From Roseiflexus castenholzii DSM 13941 (GTDB taxonomy: Bacteria; Chloroflexota; Chloroflexia; Chloroflexales; Roseiflexaceae), in NCBI RefSeq assembly GCF_000017805.1, contig NC_009767.1, positions 186,001 to 250,000 of the forward strand: DNA of 64,000 bases. Direction: 5' to 3'. The notes below the pieces were generated by a model. It was not told the DNA's origin. It ran no database searches and worked only from the letters and a program-made list of their open reading frames with translations. Position numbers and translations under genes: made by a program. Shown here in pieces: positions 9,318 to 19,884 of the stretch (positions are counted from its first letter, which is position 1; every line of letters starts with the position of its first letter).

Positions 9318-9720
9318 GCGAGAGGAGCGCGCACGATGCTGCGTCCGATGTGATTGTTCCTTCGGCACTGACGCCGGGGGCGGCGCCGATGTCCTCGATG
9401 CGTGTCGCCACCCCCTGGTCACCTCGTGAGCCGCCAATCCCAACGTCACAATTCGGGCACGGATTGTCCGACGACAATCCGCCGCATTGCTCCACGCTGA
9501 ACCGTCAGAATGATCGCGCAAAAGCGCCGAGCCGACAGGGATTCACGCGATCATCAGGACGGGCATATGATCACTCCGTCCGGTCTCGCCCGCGCAGGCG
9601 CGTTGTGCCTGCCATACGCTGCGACGTGCGACATCGGACGGATGATCGATCAATTCAGGACCGTGCTCGCTCTCGCGTCCGCTTCCTTAAACCCTCAGCC
9701 TGCGGTACAATGTGCAGGTA
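9318..9720. other. Gene-free stretch after metK
   Basis: About 400 bases with only short overlapping frames without recognisable protein features. No tRNA, clear terminator or promoter was seen. It runs into the MITE that starts at 9721. Confidence 0.4.
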
Positions 9721-9868
9721 ATACCAATGACGATTGAAGATGCCGCATGCGTGTCATTCCGCGCGCAGCGACTGGTCATTCCGCGCGCAGCGAGGAATCT
9801 AAGCGGGTCGCGCACGACCCCTCGCGCTAATCGGGGTGACCATGCCAGATGTCACAGGTCATTGGTAT
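9721..9868 (+). repeat. MITE-like palindromic repeat, copy 1
   Basis: 148-bp element bounded by ATACCAATGAC (9721-9731) and GTCATTGGTAT (9858-9868), perfect inverted termini. The interior carries two 22-bp units of the form GTCATTCCgcGCGCAGCGA, then a GC-rich block ending GGTGACCATGCC. It ends 21 bases before the ATG of the next gene. Its right end plus host bases reads TGGTATAAG, an extended -10 (see findings). Confidence 0.85.
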
Positions 9869-9889
9869 AAGACGTCGTAAGGAGCGCCC

Positions 9890-10753
9890 ATGCAACTCTT
9901 CAACCGTCCTGACCGCACCAGACGTTTACTGAATGCGTTTCGCACCAATTTTCTGTTTCTGATCTCCGATGGCGCATATCCGCCGCATCGACAGCAGCGG
10001 CTGTACCGGTGGTGTCAGAAAGTCGGGCTGGATTGGGCGCGCGCGCGGGCGCACGTCGCACCGGAGGCAACCACATTTTTACAGAGCGTCATTCAGCGCA
10101 GCGTGAATGATGGCGCCATCGCGCCGGAGGAAATGCAGAACTTGCAGCGCCTGCGGCGGAGGCTTGGGCTGCCGGAGGATGTGGAACCAATGACGCGGCT
10201 CTACGATCTGGTCGAGCGCAAGATTGAGCATCTGCTGGTTGAGCGCGCCGCTTATCTGAGTGAGGAGCATGTCGTCCGGCGACTGACAGAGCAGATTGGC
10301 GCATATCATCTCCCGAAGGAGCGCGAGGAGCGTCTTCAGCGTCTGCTGCAACAGCAGCACACGTATGCGCGATTGATGGCTGGCAGGTTGCCGGTTCTTG
10401 CAGCCCCGATCGACCTGCCGGATGGTGAAGTGTGCCACGATTACCGCGAGATTTCGTTTATCGAAGCGACCGCAGCCGCGCGCCACTCAGGAGTCGGTTA
10501 TCTGGCGGTAACCTGCAAACGGGTTATGGTGCTGTCGCCGCACGGCGGTAGCGCAACGCGCTGGCACGACATTCGTCACGTGCAGTTGCAGAGCGACCGC
10601 GCCGTGCAGATCATCACGGCAACGACGAACCTGCTCGTGTACTGTGACGAACCGCAGTATGTCGCCACCCTGATCATTGGCGCGCTGCGACGGTACACGC
10701 AGCACATTCCCTCCTCACCACCCTCGAACAAGCGCCTTGTTCCGAACGTGTGA
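9890..10753 (+). CDS. Unrecognised cytoplasmic protein with possible PH/GRAM-like C-terminal domain
   Basis: 287 residues with no signal peptide or membrane segment. Residues about 1-170 are helical and rich in Arg, Glu and Leu. Residues about 195-270 (LAVTCKRVMVLSPHGGSATRWHDI followed by alternating strands and a helix) resemble the short 'bacterial PH/GRAM' sandwich in which a 'this protein becomes visible in cells as...' strand pattern precedes a helix. Function unknown. An AAGGAG ribosome site at 9879-9884 supports the ATG at 9890. Transcription must start in or pass through the MITE that ends at 9868. Confidence 0.7.
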   Translation: MQLFNRPDRTRRLLNAFRTNFLFLISDGAYPPHRQQRLYRWCQKVGLDWARARAHVAPEATTFLQSVIQRSVNDGAIAPEEMQNLQRLRRRLGLPEDVEPMTRLYDLVERKIEHLLVERAAYLSEEHVVRRLTEQIGAYHLPKEREERLQRLLQQQHTYARLMAGRLPVLAAPIDLPDGEVCHDYREISFIEATAAARHSGVGYLAVTCKRVMVLSPHGGSATRWHDIRHVQLQSDRAVQIITATTNLLVYCDEPQYVATLIIGALRRYTQHIPSSPPSNKRLVPNV

Positions 10754-10840
10754 ACGCCATTGTGCGCATAGCCCGCCAGCGCGACGACTCGATAACACGC
10801 TTCGCGCACCCCATCCCTGAAATAGCGGCGCCGAAACTCA

Positions 10841-10870
10841 AGAGCCGAGACAATGACTCGTCTCGGCTCT
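10841..10870. terminator. Bidirectional terminator-like hairpin
   Basis: AGAGCCGAGAC (10841-10851) pairs perfectly over 11 bp with GTCTCGGCTCT (10860-10870), with an 8-base loop. It lies between the hypothetical gene (+) and the tRNA-Thr gene (-), whose 3' ends face each other. The T-tracts are weak on both sides (TGTGC on the plus strand, TTGAGTTTC on the minus strand). Confidence 0.6.
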
Positions 10871-10892
10871 GTGCATTGCGCAACTCAATACG

Positions 10893-10967
10893 TGGAGCCG
10901 ATGGTCGGATTCGAACCGACGGCCTGCTGTTTACGAAACAGCTGCTCTACCGCTGAGCTACACCGGC
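10893..10967 (-). tRNA. tRNA-Thr (anticodon CGU)
   Basis: Read on the minus strand, the 75-base gene has a full cloverleaf: acceptor GCCGGTG paired with CATCGGC (one G-U), D-arm AGCTCAGCGGTAGAGC, anticodon stem GCTGT/ACAGC with loop TTCGTAA giving anticodon CGT, and T-arm GTCGG TTCGAAT CCGAC. The 3' CCA is encoded. It reads ACG codons. Confidence 0.95.
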
Positions 10968-11011
10968 ATTTCGTGATCATTGTAGCATAGAGTGTGATGC
11001 GTTGCAAGCCG

Positions 11012-12310
11012 GTAGGGCTTCTCAGTTCCTTAATGGAAGATGCATCCAGCGTAATGCGATGCCGAGGTCGGTGGTGATGGCGTTGCGCGCGGTTGGGATG
11101 TAGCGACCCGGAAGATGTCGCCGGATGAGATTGATCACCACATTCCGGCACACGGCGAGGATGACCCCAATGGCCCGTCCGTGCAAGCGATCTTCCTGCA
11201 TGCTGCCATCCCGTGGTCGGTGGACTTGATTTTCGATCGTCCAGTGGTTGCGGATGCTCGCCAGGAACTGTGCGGGCGTGCGTTGGCGACTACTGACGAC
11301 CGTCACTTCCTCTACCGTCCACAGGTCCGCATGCCGCCGCCGACACCAGCGTCGGAGCCCGCCAATCTGTGTGACCTGCCGCCACCCATATGCGGTCATG
11401 AGAGACGGCCCCACGTCTCCCGCATCCACGACCCAGAGCTCGCGGATCTCCAATCGCCCCCGCGATTGCTCGATCGTCTGCGCATCCGGCGCCCGGCGGG
11501 GTTGGAGTTCACGACGGAACCCGATCGGCTGGCGCTTCCGCCGGGGTGGCGCAATCTGATCCAGCGCTACCGGCAACGGGGCTGGCGGCGTGTCCGGGGG
11601 GGGAAAAGCACCTGCGGGGCGACCCGGTCATCGAGGAGCGCCTGCACTCAGCCTGATCGCCTTTGACACCGCCCAGGCAATTGCCGTGTTCCTGCACAAT
11701 GGTTTGGGTGACGGCGGCATTCAGGAAGCCCGCATCCATACTGACCATGCGCCCGTCCAAGGGCGCTTCCGTGAGCAGCGCCAACAGGGCCGCCGACGGC
11801 CTCGCGTTGGGCGAGCGCCATCCCCGTGGTATGGGTGACGAGTTCGACGCCATGCAGGGCGGGCGCCCCGGCGCGTTTGCTCCCCCCTAAGACCTTGCCA
11901 TCGGCCCTGATCCCGCCCACGGGCATGCCAAGCAGTCGCTCCATCCAGGGACGCAGCCGCCGATCCAGGTCGTCCGCATCCACGCATGCCAGCAGGTCCC
12001 GTACCGTATTGTAGGCGGGGAAATGCGGACTGTGGGCCCCAAGTGGACGCCAGCGCGCGCCCCAACGCCCATGCGCCCATGTCCACGCGCTATGCAGCGC
12101 GTCTTGTCCATGCAACATGCCGAGTATGACCACCCCCAGCAGGCTTGGCAGCGGATACCGTCGACCAGATCGCCGACGGGGATCGGGCGCCGGCGCCAAG
12201 TGTCCCAGCAAACTGTTCGGATGATAGGCAATCATTGCGTACTCCCACGTGGTGTTGCGGCACGAGACTCCTATTCTATTCTCTTTCCTTAGAGAACTGA
12301 GAAGCCCTAC
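11012..12310 (-). mobile_element. ISAs1-family insertion sequence, degenerate
   Basis: The element is bounded by a perfect 17-bp inverted repeat, GTAGGGCTTCTCAGTTC at 11012-11028 and its complement at 12294-12310. The ~1.3 kb length fits the ISAs1 (H-repeat) family. The single transposase gene inside is frameshifted at least twice. I could not identify a convincing target duplication. It lies 44 bases from the tRNA-Thr gene. Confidence 0.8.
11022..12234 (-). pseudogene. ISAs1-family transposase, broken by frameshifts
   Basis: Three minus-strand frames together rebuild a DDE transposase. The N-terminal part starts at ATG 12234 (MIAYHPNSLLGHL) and contains GVVILGMLHG and the first Asp motif in IRADGKVLGGSKRAG. 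The second frame (about 11600-11810) has the second Asp in VSMDAGFLNAAVTQTIV and the lysine motif GGVKGDQAE. The third frame (about 11022-11580) has the third catalytic block SIRNHWTIENQVHRPRDG, with the Glu. At least two frameshifts, near 11800 and 11600, separate the frames, so no full transposase can be made without recoding. Confidence 0.82.
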
Positions 12311-12518
12311 GGCTGTAGGGAGGGGGCAGGCAGGCATCGGTGGTTCCCTCACGCTCATCCCCGGCTATCGAGTCGAACACTGGCGCAAAAACAGGACCAT
12401 CGTCCTGCGTTCAACGCACGAGCCGCCTTTGCTCGCGCAGCGGAATGTGCGAGAATGCCGATGCAACTAGAAATCTGCAACTGCGCCTGCGCGCGCCTGT
12501 CCTGAAGAGGGAAAGTCT

Positions 12519-13694
12519 ATGCCTCGACATTTGTTGTGGATGATGCTGTTTCTGACGATTGCCGCGACGGCATTGCCTGGAGGGAGCGCCACATATGCCG
12601 CGCCCGGCTACGAAATCCAGGTGGTGAAGACCGGTCTCGATCGACCGTGGAGTATCAATTTTGCGCCTGATGGGCGGCTATTCTTTACTGCGCGCAACAG
12701 TGGTCGCCTGTATGCCCTGAATACCGCAACCGGCAATGTACAGACGTTCAGTGGTCTGCCGCCTGCCCGATTTCGCGCCGAGCAAGAAGCCGGCATGATG
12801 GGAATGGCGCTCGACCCCGATTTTGCGACAAACGGCTGGGCGTATATCTGCTACAGCTTCTTCGATAACGACGGCAATCGTCGGAACCGCCTCTCGCGGT
12901 TCACGGTCAATCCGGTATCTGGCGCCGTTTCTGGAGAGCGCGTCCTGATTGAGACGATGGTTGGCGCACTCTACCACAATGGCTGTCGCGTGATCGTCTC
13001 GCCTGATAACCGGTATCTGTTCGTATCGATGGGCGATGCCACCGTTCCATCACTCGCGCAGGATCTCGACAGCACCGGCGGCAAGACCTTCCGCATCTTC
13101 AAAGACGGCAGCATTCCAACTGATAACCCCTTTTACGACAACGGTCGGATACCGCGTTCACTGATCTGGACGTATGGGCACCGCAACCATCAGGGGCTGG
13201 CATTCCACCCGACGACCGGCGACCTCTGGAGCACCGAGCACGGACCGGAGATCATGGACGAACTCAACGTCCTGATCGCCGGGCGCAACTACGGCTGGGG
13301 TTGGGGGAGCGGACCGCATTATTGCCTGGGAACGGTCAACTGCGGCAGTGTGCCCGATTTCATGCCGCCGGTTGCAGTGTTTAACCCTGAAAGAACGGTT
13401 GCCACGTCCGACATGGTTTTCTACACAGGCAGCGCATTCCCTGAATGGTCTGGCGATCTCTTCTTCGTCACGTTGAAAACCGGCAGGCTCTACCGCCTGA
13501 AGATCGACAATCGCACGATTGTCGAGCAGGAGATTCTGATCGATGGTACGTATGGTCGCCTGCGCGATGTGACCGTTGGACCGGATGGGTTTCTGTATAT
13601 ATCCACCGACGAGACAAGTGCGCAATTGCTGCGCATCCGTCCGACCATCGAGCGCCCTTATCGCGTCCAACTGCCACTCGTTATGCGGGGGTAG
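12519..13694 (+). CDS. Secreted PQQ-dependent aldose-sugar-dehydrogenase-like protein
   Basis: 391 residues: an N-terminal signal peptide (hydrophobic residues 5-27, cleavage near AAP) and a six-bladed beta-propeller of the soluble glucose/sorbosone dehydrogenase family. Family motifs: GLDRPWSINFAPDGRLFF, EAGMMGMALDPDF, the catalytic His in YHNGCRVIVSPD (HNGG in most relatives), YGHRNHQGLAFHP and STEHGPEIMDELN with NYGWGWG. It probably oxidises sugars outside the membrane using PQQ and calcium. It ends with the short tail QLPLVMRG, a pattern I associate with exported Chloroflexota proteins. Its stop overlaps the convergent ATPase gene by 14 bp. Confidence 0.85.
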   Translation: MPRHLLWMMLFLTIAATALPGGSATYAAPGYEIQVVKTGLDRPWSINFAPDGRLFFTARNSGRLYALNTATGNVQTFSGLPPARFRAEQEAGMMGMALDPDFATNGWAYICYSFFDNDGNRRNRLSRFTVNPVSGAVSGERVLIETMVGALYHNGCRVIVSPDNRYLFVSMGDATVPSLAQDLDSTGGKTFRIFKDGSIPTDNPFYDNGRIPRSLIWTYGHRNHQGLAFHPTTGDLWSTEHGPEIMDELNVLIAGRNYGWGWGSGPHYCLGTVNCGSVPDFMPPVAVFNPERTVATSDMVFYTGSAFPEWSGDLFFVTLKTGRLYRLKIDNRTIVEQEILIDGTYGRLRDVTVGPDGFLYISTDETSAQLLRIRPTIERPYRVQLPLVMRG

Positions 13695-14991
13695 CGACCT
13701 CTTCGAGGAAGAAGCGCCCCTGAGCGTCGTCGTAGCCGAAGAGTTCGGCGTAGCGCCCCCATTTGCTGGCGATATCGAGTTGCTGTTCCGCTTCAACAGG
13801 CGGGAAGTCGCGCTCCAGAGCAGTGAGGAGCACTTCCCGACGCAGTGAGCGTTCACCCGACGCTTCCAGCATGCGCAGCATCCAGCGAAAGAAGGGCAAC
13901 CGCCGTAACCGCGACGCAAAGATTTCTTTGCGCGCCAGAATGCTGGCGTCGGCAAACGTTTCGCCGAGCGGCGTAATGATCAGGTCACCCGTCTCGACAC
14001 GGGCGAAGCCAAGCAATTCCGCCGCCTCAACCAGCGCCAGCAGGTTGTTGAAATCGATTCCCAGGTCTTCTGCCAGTTGGTAAATATCGTCGCGCTCGGT
14101 GGGAGTGCTGTTCACATGTTCGAGCAGACCGGCGAGTTCGGTGACATCGGCGTTTGGCAGCGCACGTGTGCGCCCGGCCTGCCCCGGTTCCGTGCCGAAC
14201 TCGACGTGCTCCGGCTGCGTCTGCCCCATGAGAATGCCGTAGACGCGGTCGGTCAACGCGACGAACGATTCGGATTTGCGGTCGCGCGGATGGGGCAGGG
14301 ACACCGGCACTTCGGCGATGATCCGCCCTGGACCTTTGTCCATCACGACGATCCGATCCGCCATGAAGAGCGCTTCTTCGATGTTGTGGGTCACCATGAG
14401 CACGGCGCGGATCTGGAGTTGGCCGCCGGTCCAGAGTTCGAGCACTTCGCCGCGCAGCGTCTCGGCGCTCAGCACATCGAGTGCACTGAACGGCTCATCG
14501 AGGCAGAGCAATTCCGGGTTGGCTGCGAGTGCGCGGGCAATCCCGACTTTCTGGCGCATGCCGCCCGACAGTTCACGCGGATACGCCTGCTCGAAACCGT
14601 CGAGGCCAACGAGATCGATCAACTCAATGGCGCGGGCGCGCGCCTGTTCCGCCGGCATGCCACGCGCCCGCATGGCGACAGTTACATTCCCTTCGACGGT
14701 TAACCACGGAAAAAGCGCAAACGACTGAAAGACAATCGTCGCATACGGATTGACGCCGTTCAGCGACTTGCCGCGGTAGCGCACCTCGCCGTCACTCGGG
14801 CGATTCAAGCCGGTGATAATGCGAAGCAGCGTGCTTTTACCGCAACCCGACGGACCGAGCAGCGCAACGAACTCTCCCTCGCGAATCGTCAGGTTGATAT
14901 GCTCAATAGCGGTGAAGCGTTTCTCGCCGCGCCCGTAGCGTTGCGCAACATTTTTCAGTTCGACCAGCACTGCGCCGTTGGATGTCGCCAC
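13681..14991 (-). CDS. ABC transporter ATP-binding protein (nitrate/sulfonate/taurine type) with C-terminal extension
   Basis: 436 residues. Residues about 8-245 form the ATPase: Walker A GPSGCGKST, signature LSGGMRQKVGIARAL, Walker B LLCLDEPFSALD and the H-loop in VTHNIEEAL. Residues about 285-430 are an AAA-associated C-terminal domain found on some NitT/TauT-type ATPases (ERDDIYQLAEDLGIDF...). It energises import through the fused permease encoded 18 bases upstream. No binding protein gene is adjacent, so the substrate cannot be named. Start ATG at 14991. Confidence 0.88.
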   Translation of the reverse strand: MATSNGAVLVELKNVAQRYGRGEKRFTAIEHINLTIREGEFVALLGPSGCGKSTLLRIITGLNRPSDGEVRYRGKSLNGVNPYATIVFQSFALFPWLTVEGNVTVAMRARGMPAEQARARAIELIDLVGLDGFEQAYPRELSGGMRQKVGIARALAANPELLCLDEPFSALDVLSAETLRGEVLELWTGGQLQIRAVLMVTHNIEEALFMADRIVVMDKGPGRIIAEVPVSLPHPRDRKSESFVALTDRVYGILMGQTQPEHVEFGTEPGQAGRTRALPNADVTELAGLLEHVNSTPTERDDIYQLAEDLGIDFNNLLALVEAAELLGFARVETGDLIITPLGETFADASILARKEIFASRLRRLPFFRWMLRMLEASGERSLRREVLLTALERDFPPVEAEQQLDIASKWGRYAELFGYDDAQGRFFLEEVATPA

Positions 14992-15009
14992 ACGTCACCT
15001 CCTGGATCG

Positions 15010-16734
<1,725 letters not shown>

Positions 16735-17137
16735 ACGTGCTCCAGACCACCAGAAGAGACAAGACGATGGACATCTGCGGCAATGCAGGCGAGGAAGCAG
16801 ACAGCTGCTGCGCTGCCTGCGCAACGCGCGCTATTATACCATCAACAACGACGTTTTTTTGGTTCGCAGGTTCAGCGAAGATATGGTATAATACGGCGAG
16901 TCCACGCTTCATTGCTCCTCGTTTGGAATGAAGTTGCGAGACCCGCTGTAGCGATCCCCCGGCGCAGAGCCGCAGGGAAACGAAGAAGCATCCACAAGAG
17001 TGGCGCGTCCGTTTATCGGTAAGCATGTAATGGCTTGACAATCAAGCCGCTTTGAGAATCCGGCGCTTCCTCCAGACGCCCCGTTGCGCCGGAATGCTGC
17101 GGTTGAACGTCCGCGTGATGAGGAGACAGGTTCAATC
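16735..17137. other. Divergent intergenic region between the ABC permease and rluB
   Basis: Contains facing TATAAT boxes: 16833-16838 on the minus strand (toward the permease gene) and 16887-16892 on the plus strand (toward rluB), with a run of T's near 16854-16860. A tRNA-like stretch near 17000-17070 was inspected and rejected. Confidence 0.45.
16863..16892 (+). promoter_or_regulatory. Possible promoter for rluB
   Basis: TTCGCA at 16863-16868 and a perfect TATAAT at 16887-16892, spacer 18. The -35 is weak. A transcript from here would have a leader of about 240 nt before the TTG start at 17138. Confidence 0.4.
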
Positions 17138-18808
17138 TTGAGTGCAGAACGATTGCAGAAAGTGCTGGCAAGCGCCGGCATTGCGTCGCGGCGTGACTGT
17201 GAAGAGTACATTGCCGCAGGGCGCGTCATGGTCAACGGCAAAGTGGTCCGCATCCCCGGTACGCGCGTGGACCCGGAACACGATGAGATTCTCGTTGATG
17301 GAAAGCCGATCGGTAAGATTCACCACCGCACCTATGTCATGCTCCACAAACCGGCAGGTGTGGTCTCGACAACCGATGATCCGCACGGTCGTCCAACAGT
17401 GGTGGATTTGGTCAATCTGCCACAGCGGTTGTTTCCGGTCGGACGGCTCGATTACGACTCAGAAGGCTTGCTGCTGTTGACCGACGATGGTGAACTAACT
17501 CAGAAGCTGACCCATCCCAGCTATCAGGTCGAGAAAGAGTATCAGGTCCTGTTGAATGACGCGCCATCGCCGAATGCGCTGCGCGCCTGGCGCACCGGTG
17601 TGGAACTGGACGGCGTGAAAACAGCGCCTGCCTGGGTCGAACTGATCGAGCGCACACCCGAAGGCGCATGGGTGCGCGTGATTTTACACGAGGGACGCAA
17701 GCGCCAGATTCGCGAGGTGGCGCGATTGCTGGGGTACGAGGTGCGGCGGTTGATCCGTGTGCGCGAAGGTCCGCTGGCTCTGGGAGACCTCCCAAGCGGC
17801 ACGTGGCGCTTTCTTACCGATGAAGAGGTTGACATGCTGCGAGAGCACGCCGAACGAAACGCGGCGGTCGCCGATGCGGAACGGCCGCGTCGGCGTGAAC
17901 AGGACGAGATGAAAGCAGTTGGCGGTCGACGGTTGCGGCGTATCAATCCGTCGGCGCGATTGCTACAGAAAGGTGAAAAAGTGACAGAGACAACTCTGCC
18001 CGAACTCGACGAAGCGATTGGTAGCGAGAAGGGTATTCCGTCGATTGGCGAGGAGGGGCGTAAGGTGCGTGATAAAGAGGCGCCCCATCGCAACGCCTCT
18101 CCAGCGCGCGACTTCCGCCGCGATGACCGTGGCAGTGGCTTCCGCAGTGACCGCCGCAACGACCGTGGCAGTGGACCGCGCGACTTCCGCCGCGACGACC
18201 GTGGCAATGGACCGCGCGACTTCCGCCGCGACGACCGTGGCAATGGACCGCGCGACTTCCGCCGCGATGACCGTGGCAATGGACCGCGCGACTTCCGCCG
18301 CGATGACCGCAGCAGTGGCTTCCGCAGCGACCGCCGCGATGACCGTGGCAGTGGCTTCCGCAGTGACCGCCGCGACGACCGCAGCAGCGGCTTCCGCAGT
18401 GACCGCCGCGACGACCGCAGCAGCGGCTTCCGCAGTGACCGCCGCGACGACCGCAGCAGCGGCTTCCGCAGTGACCGCCGCGACGACCGCAGCAGCGGCT
18501 TCCGCAGTGACCGCCGCGACGACCGCAGCAGCGGCTTCCGCAGTGACCGCCGCGACGACCGCAGCAGCGGCTTCCGCAGTGACCGCCGCGATGACCGCAG
18601 CAGCGGCTTCCGCAGTGACCGCCGCGATGACCGCAGCAGCGGCTTCCGCAGTGACCGCCGCGACGACCGCAGCAGCGGCTTCCGCAGTGACCGCCGCGAC
18701 GACCGCAGCAGTGGCTTCCGCAGTGACCGCCGCGATAACCGTGGGGCTAGAGGCTTTTCGCGCAGTGATCGCCCTCCACCGCGCTACTCCGAAGATGATG
18801 AGGAATAG
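17138..18808 (+). CDS. rluB: 23S rRNA pseudouridine synthase (RluB/RsuA family) with long Arg/Asp repeat tail
   Basis: About 556 residues. An S4 RNA-binding domain (LSAERLQKVLASAGIASRRDCEEYI) is followed by the RsuA-type catalytic domain with the nucleophile Asp in FPVGRLDYDSEGLLLLTDDG and the Lys/Arg motif HEGRKRQIREVARLLGY. Family members are about 240-290 residues; the second half here is disordered. It has 17 tandem 12-residue units, DDRSSGFRSDRR or DDRGNGPRDFRR, then DEE. The tail is basic/acidic mixed charge and probably binds RNA or self-associates. No in-frame ATG fits; TTG at 17138 is preceded by GAGGAG at 17120-17125. Confidence 0.88.
   Translation: MSAERLQKVLASAGIASRRDCEEYIAAGRVMVNGKVVRIPGTRVDPEHDEILVDGKPIGKIHHRTYVMLHKPAGVVSTTDDPHGRPTVVDLVNLPQRLFPVGRLDYDSEGLLLLTDDGELTQKLTHPSYQVEKEYQVLLNDAPSPNALRAWRTGVELDGVKTAPAWVELIERTPEGAWVRVILHEGRKRQIREVARLLGYEVRRLIRVREGPLALGDLPSGTWRFLTDEEVDMLREHAERNAAVADAERPRRREQDEMKAVGGRRLRRINPSARLLQKGEKVTETTLPELDEAIGSEKGIPSIGEEGRKVRDKEAPHRNASPARDFRRDDRGSGFRSDRRNDRGSGPRDFRRDDRGNGPRDFRRDDRGNGPRDFRRDDRGNGPRDFRRDDRSSGFRSDRRDDRGSGFRSDRRDDRSSGFRSDRRDDRSSGFRSDRRDDRSSGFRSDRRDDRSSGFRSDRRDDRSSGFRSDRRDDRSSGFRSDRRDDRSSGFRSDRRDDRSSGFRSDRRDDRSSGFRSDRRDDRSSGFRSDRRDNRGARGFSRSDRPPPRYSEDDEE
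18122..18733 (+). repeat. 36-bp tandem repeat, 17 units, inside rluB
   Basis: Seventeen contiguous 36-bp units code the DDRxxGxRxxRR tail. Two unit types exist: the GNGPRDF type near the start and the SSGFRSD type later. Neighbouring units are nearly identical in DNA, which indicates recent expansion by slippage or recombination. Because 36 is divisible by three, other frames across the array are open by default. Confidence 0.95.
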
Positions 18809-18958
18809 TAGAAGGCCGGTTGGCGCCTGCCGACCGAACAACCTCGTGCTGCCGTCACCCTGATGGCTCGTTGTCATGCCGCGCGCAGCGACGCATCTCG
18901 GCGAGTGATCACCGAAACGCAGCGCTGCGCGCCGGTTACTCTGCGGGCAGCGCTGCGT

Positions 18959-19588
18959 TCAACGCGGAGTGGCAAAAACCTGTGTCCAGTACCTTCCGTA
19001 TGAACCGCCGTCGGCGTAGGCAACACCGATCTCGCGCAGATTACAGTTCAACATATTCTGACGATGCCCCGCACTGTTGTACCATGCCTGCACGACCTGC
19101 TCGGCGGTGCGGTAGCCAGCGGCAATGTTCTCCGCAGCGCTTGAGTACGTATACCCTGTGCGCCGGATGCGATCCCAGGGGCTTGAGCCATCCGATCCGG
19201 TATGACTGAAGAAATTGGTCGTTGCCATGTCCTGACTGTGCGCAGCCGCAGCGGCGGTCAACTGCTGCGACACCGTCAGCGGGGCACATCCCGCCGCCGC
19301 GCGATACTGATTTGTCAGGTCAACAACCTGTTGAGCAAGCGATGACAGCGTACTCGTGTCGCTGCTGCCGGTGGTTCCCGGCACGATGACGAACGGAAGA
19401 TACACCCGCGTTGTCGCTGCTGGTGTACTCGCAGGTTCGGAAGAGGCGGAGCTGACTGCCTCCGTATTGCTTGCCGGTTCGCCGATAGCAGCAGGGGGAG
19501 TGGCAGACGTCTGAGCAGAGAGGGGGAGCGGTATCGGACTCAGAGCAAGAGCCAGGATGAGAAGTGCAATGCGATATGGTAGACACAT
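18959..19588 (-). CDS. Secreted CAP-domain (SCP/PR1-like) protein
   Basis: 209 residues. A signal peptide (CLPYRIALLILALALSPIPL) is followed by a Ser/Thr/Ala/Pro-rich linker to about residue 75, then a CAP domain of about 125 residues. Domain marks: VDLTNQYRAAAGCAPL, AHSQDMATTNFFSHTGSDG (CAP1-like motif with His), AAENIAAG and AGHRQNMLNCNLREIGVAY. In bacteria such proteins are extracellular and their substrates are mostly unknown. ATG at 19588 (MCLPYRI) is preferred; the frame is also open to 19606. It contains a VYLPFVIV stretch before the domain. Confidence 0.88.
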   Translation of the reverse strand: MCLPYRIALLILALALSPIPLPLSAQTSATPPAAIGEPASNTEAVSSASSEPASTPAATTRVYLPFVIVPGTTGSSDTSTLSSLAQQVVDLTNQYRAAAGCAPLTVSQQLTAAAAAHSQDMATTNFFSHTGSDGSSPWDRIRRTGYTYSSAAENIAAGYRTAEQVVQAWYNSAGHRQNMLNCNLREIGVAYADGGSYGRYWTQVFATPR

Positions 19589-19727
19589 GGACGCGCTCCA
19601 GCACAACGTCGCGGAATAATGATGGCGCTATACCATATGTACCTTATTTTAGGGTTTGCCCGCTCGTCTGAAAATAGCCCGATAGTCCCCGCGTTGCATG
19701 GCTGCCGGTACGCCGCTTGATCGGGTC

Positions 19728-19877
19728 ATACCAATGACGATTGAAGATGCCGCCTTCCTCGTCATTCCGAGCGCAGCGAGGAATCTAACCGCGCGCAGCG
19801 AGGAATCGGAGCGGGTCGCGCACGACCCCTCGCGCTGCTCGGGGTGACCATGCCGGATGGTCACAGGTCATTGGTAT
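19728..19877 (+). repeat. MITE-like palindromic repeat, copy 2
   Basis: 150 bp with perfect termini ATACCAATGAC / GTCATTGGTAT. The interior has the usual GTCATTCCGAGCGCAGCGA unit and the arm GGTGACCATGCCGGATGG. It ends seven bases before the dprA stop codon. Confidence 0.9.
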
Positions 19878-19884
19878 CATTCGG

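Noticed and set aside
8142..9521. 459-codon open frame antisense to metK
   Set aside because: Shadow of a well-identified enzyme gene on the plus strand.
10750..10956. Open frame across the tRNA-Thr gene
   Set aside because: It reads through the tRNA on the opposite strand (ending GADGRIRTDGLLF), a well-known artefact.
17000..17079. tRNA-like stretch with GGCTTGACAATCAAGCC and a GAGAATCC T-arm-like end
   Set aside because: The anticodon loop lacks the invariant U33, the T-arm does not fit GTTCGA, and the acceptor pairing is poor. It is just the leader of rluB.
18122..18733. 36-bp repeats as CRISPR
   Set aside because: No spacers between units, and the array is in frame within rluB.
18018..18877. 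Long open frames on both strands over the rluB repeats (alternating Ala/Val/Thr)
   Set aside because: A 36-bp repeat keeps all frames open. RluB motifs and its S4 domain identify the real frame.
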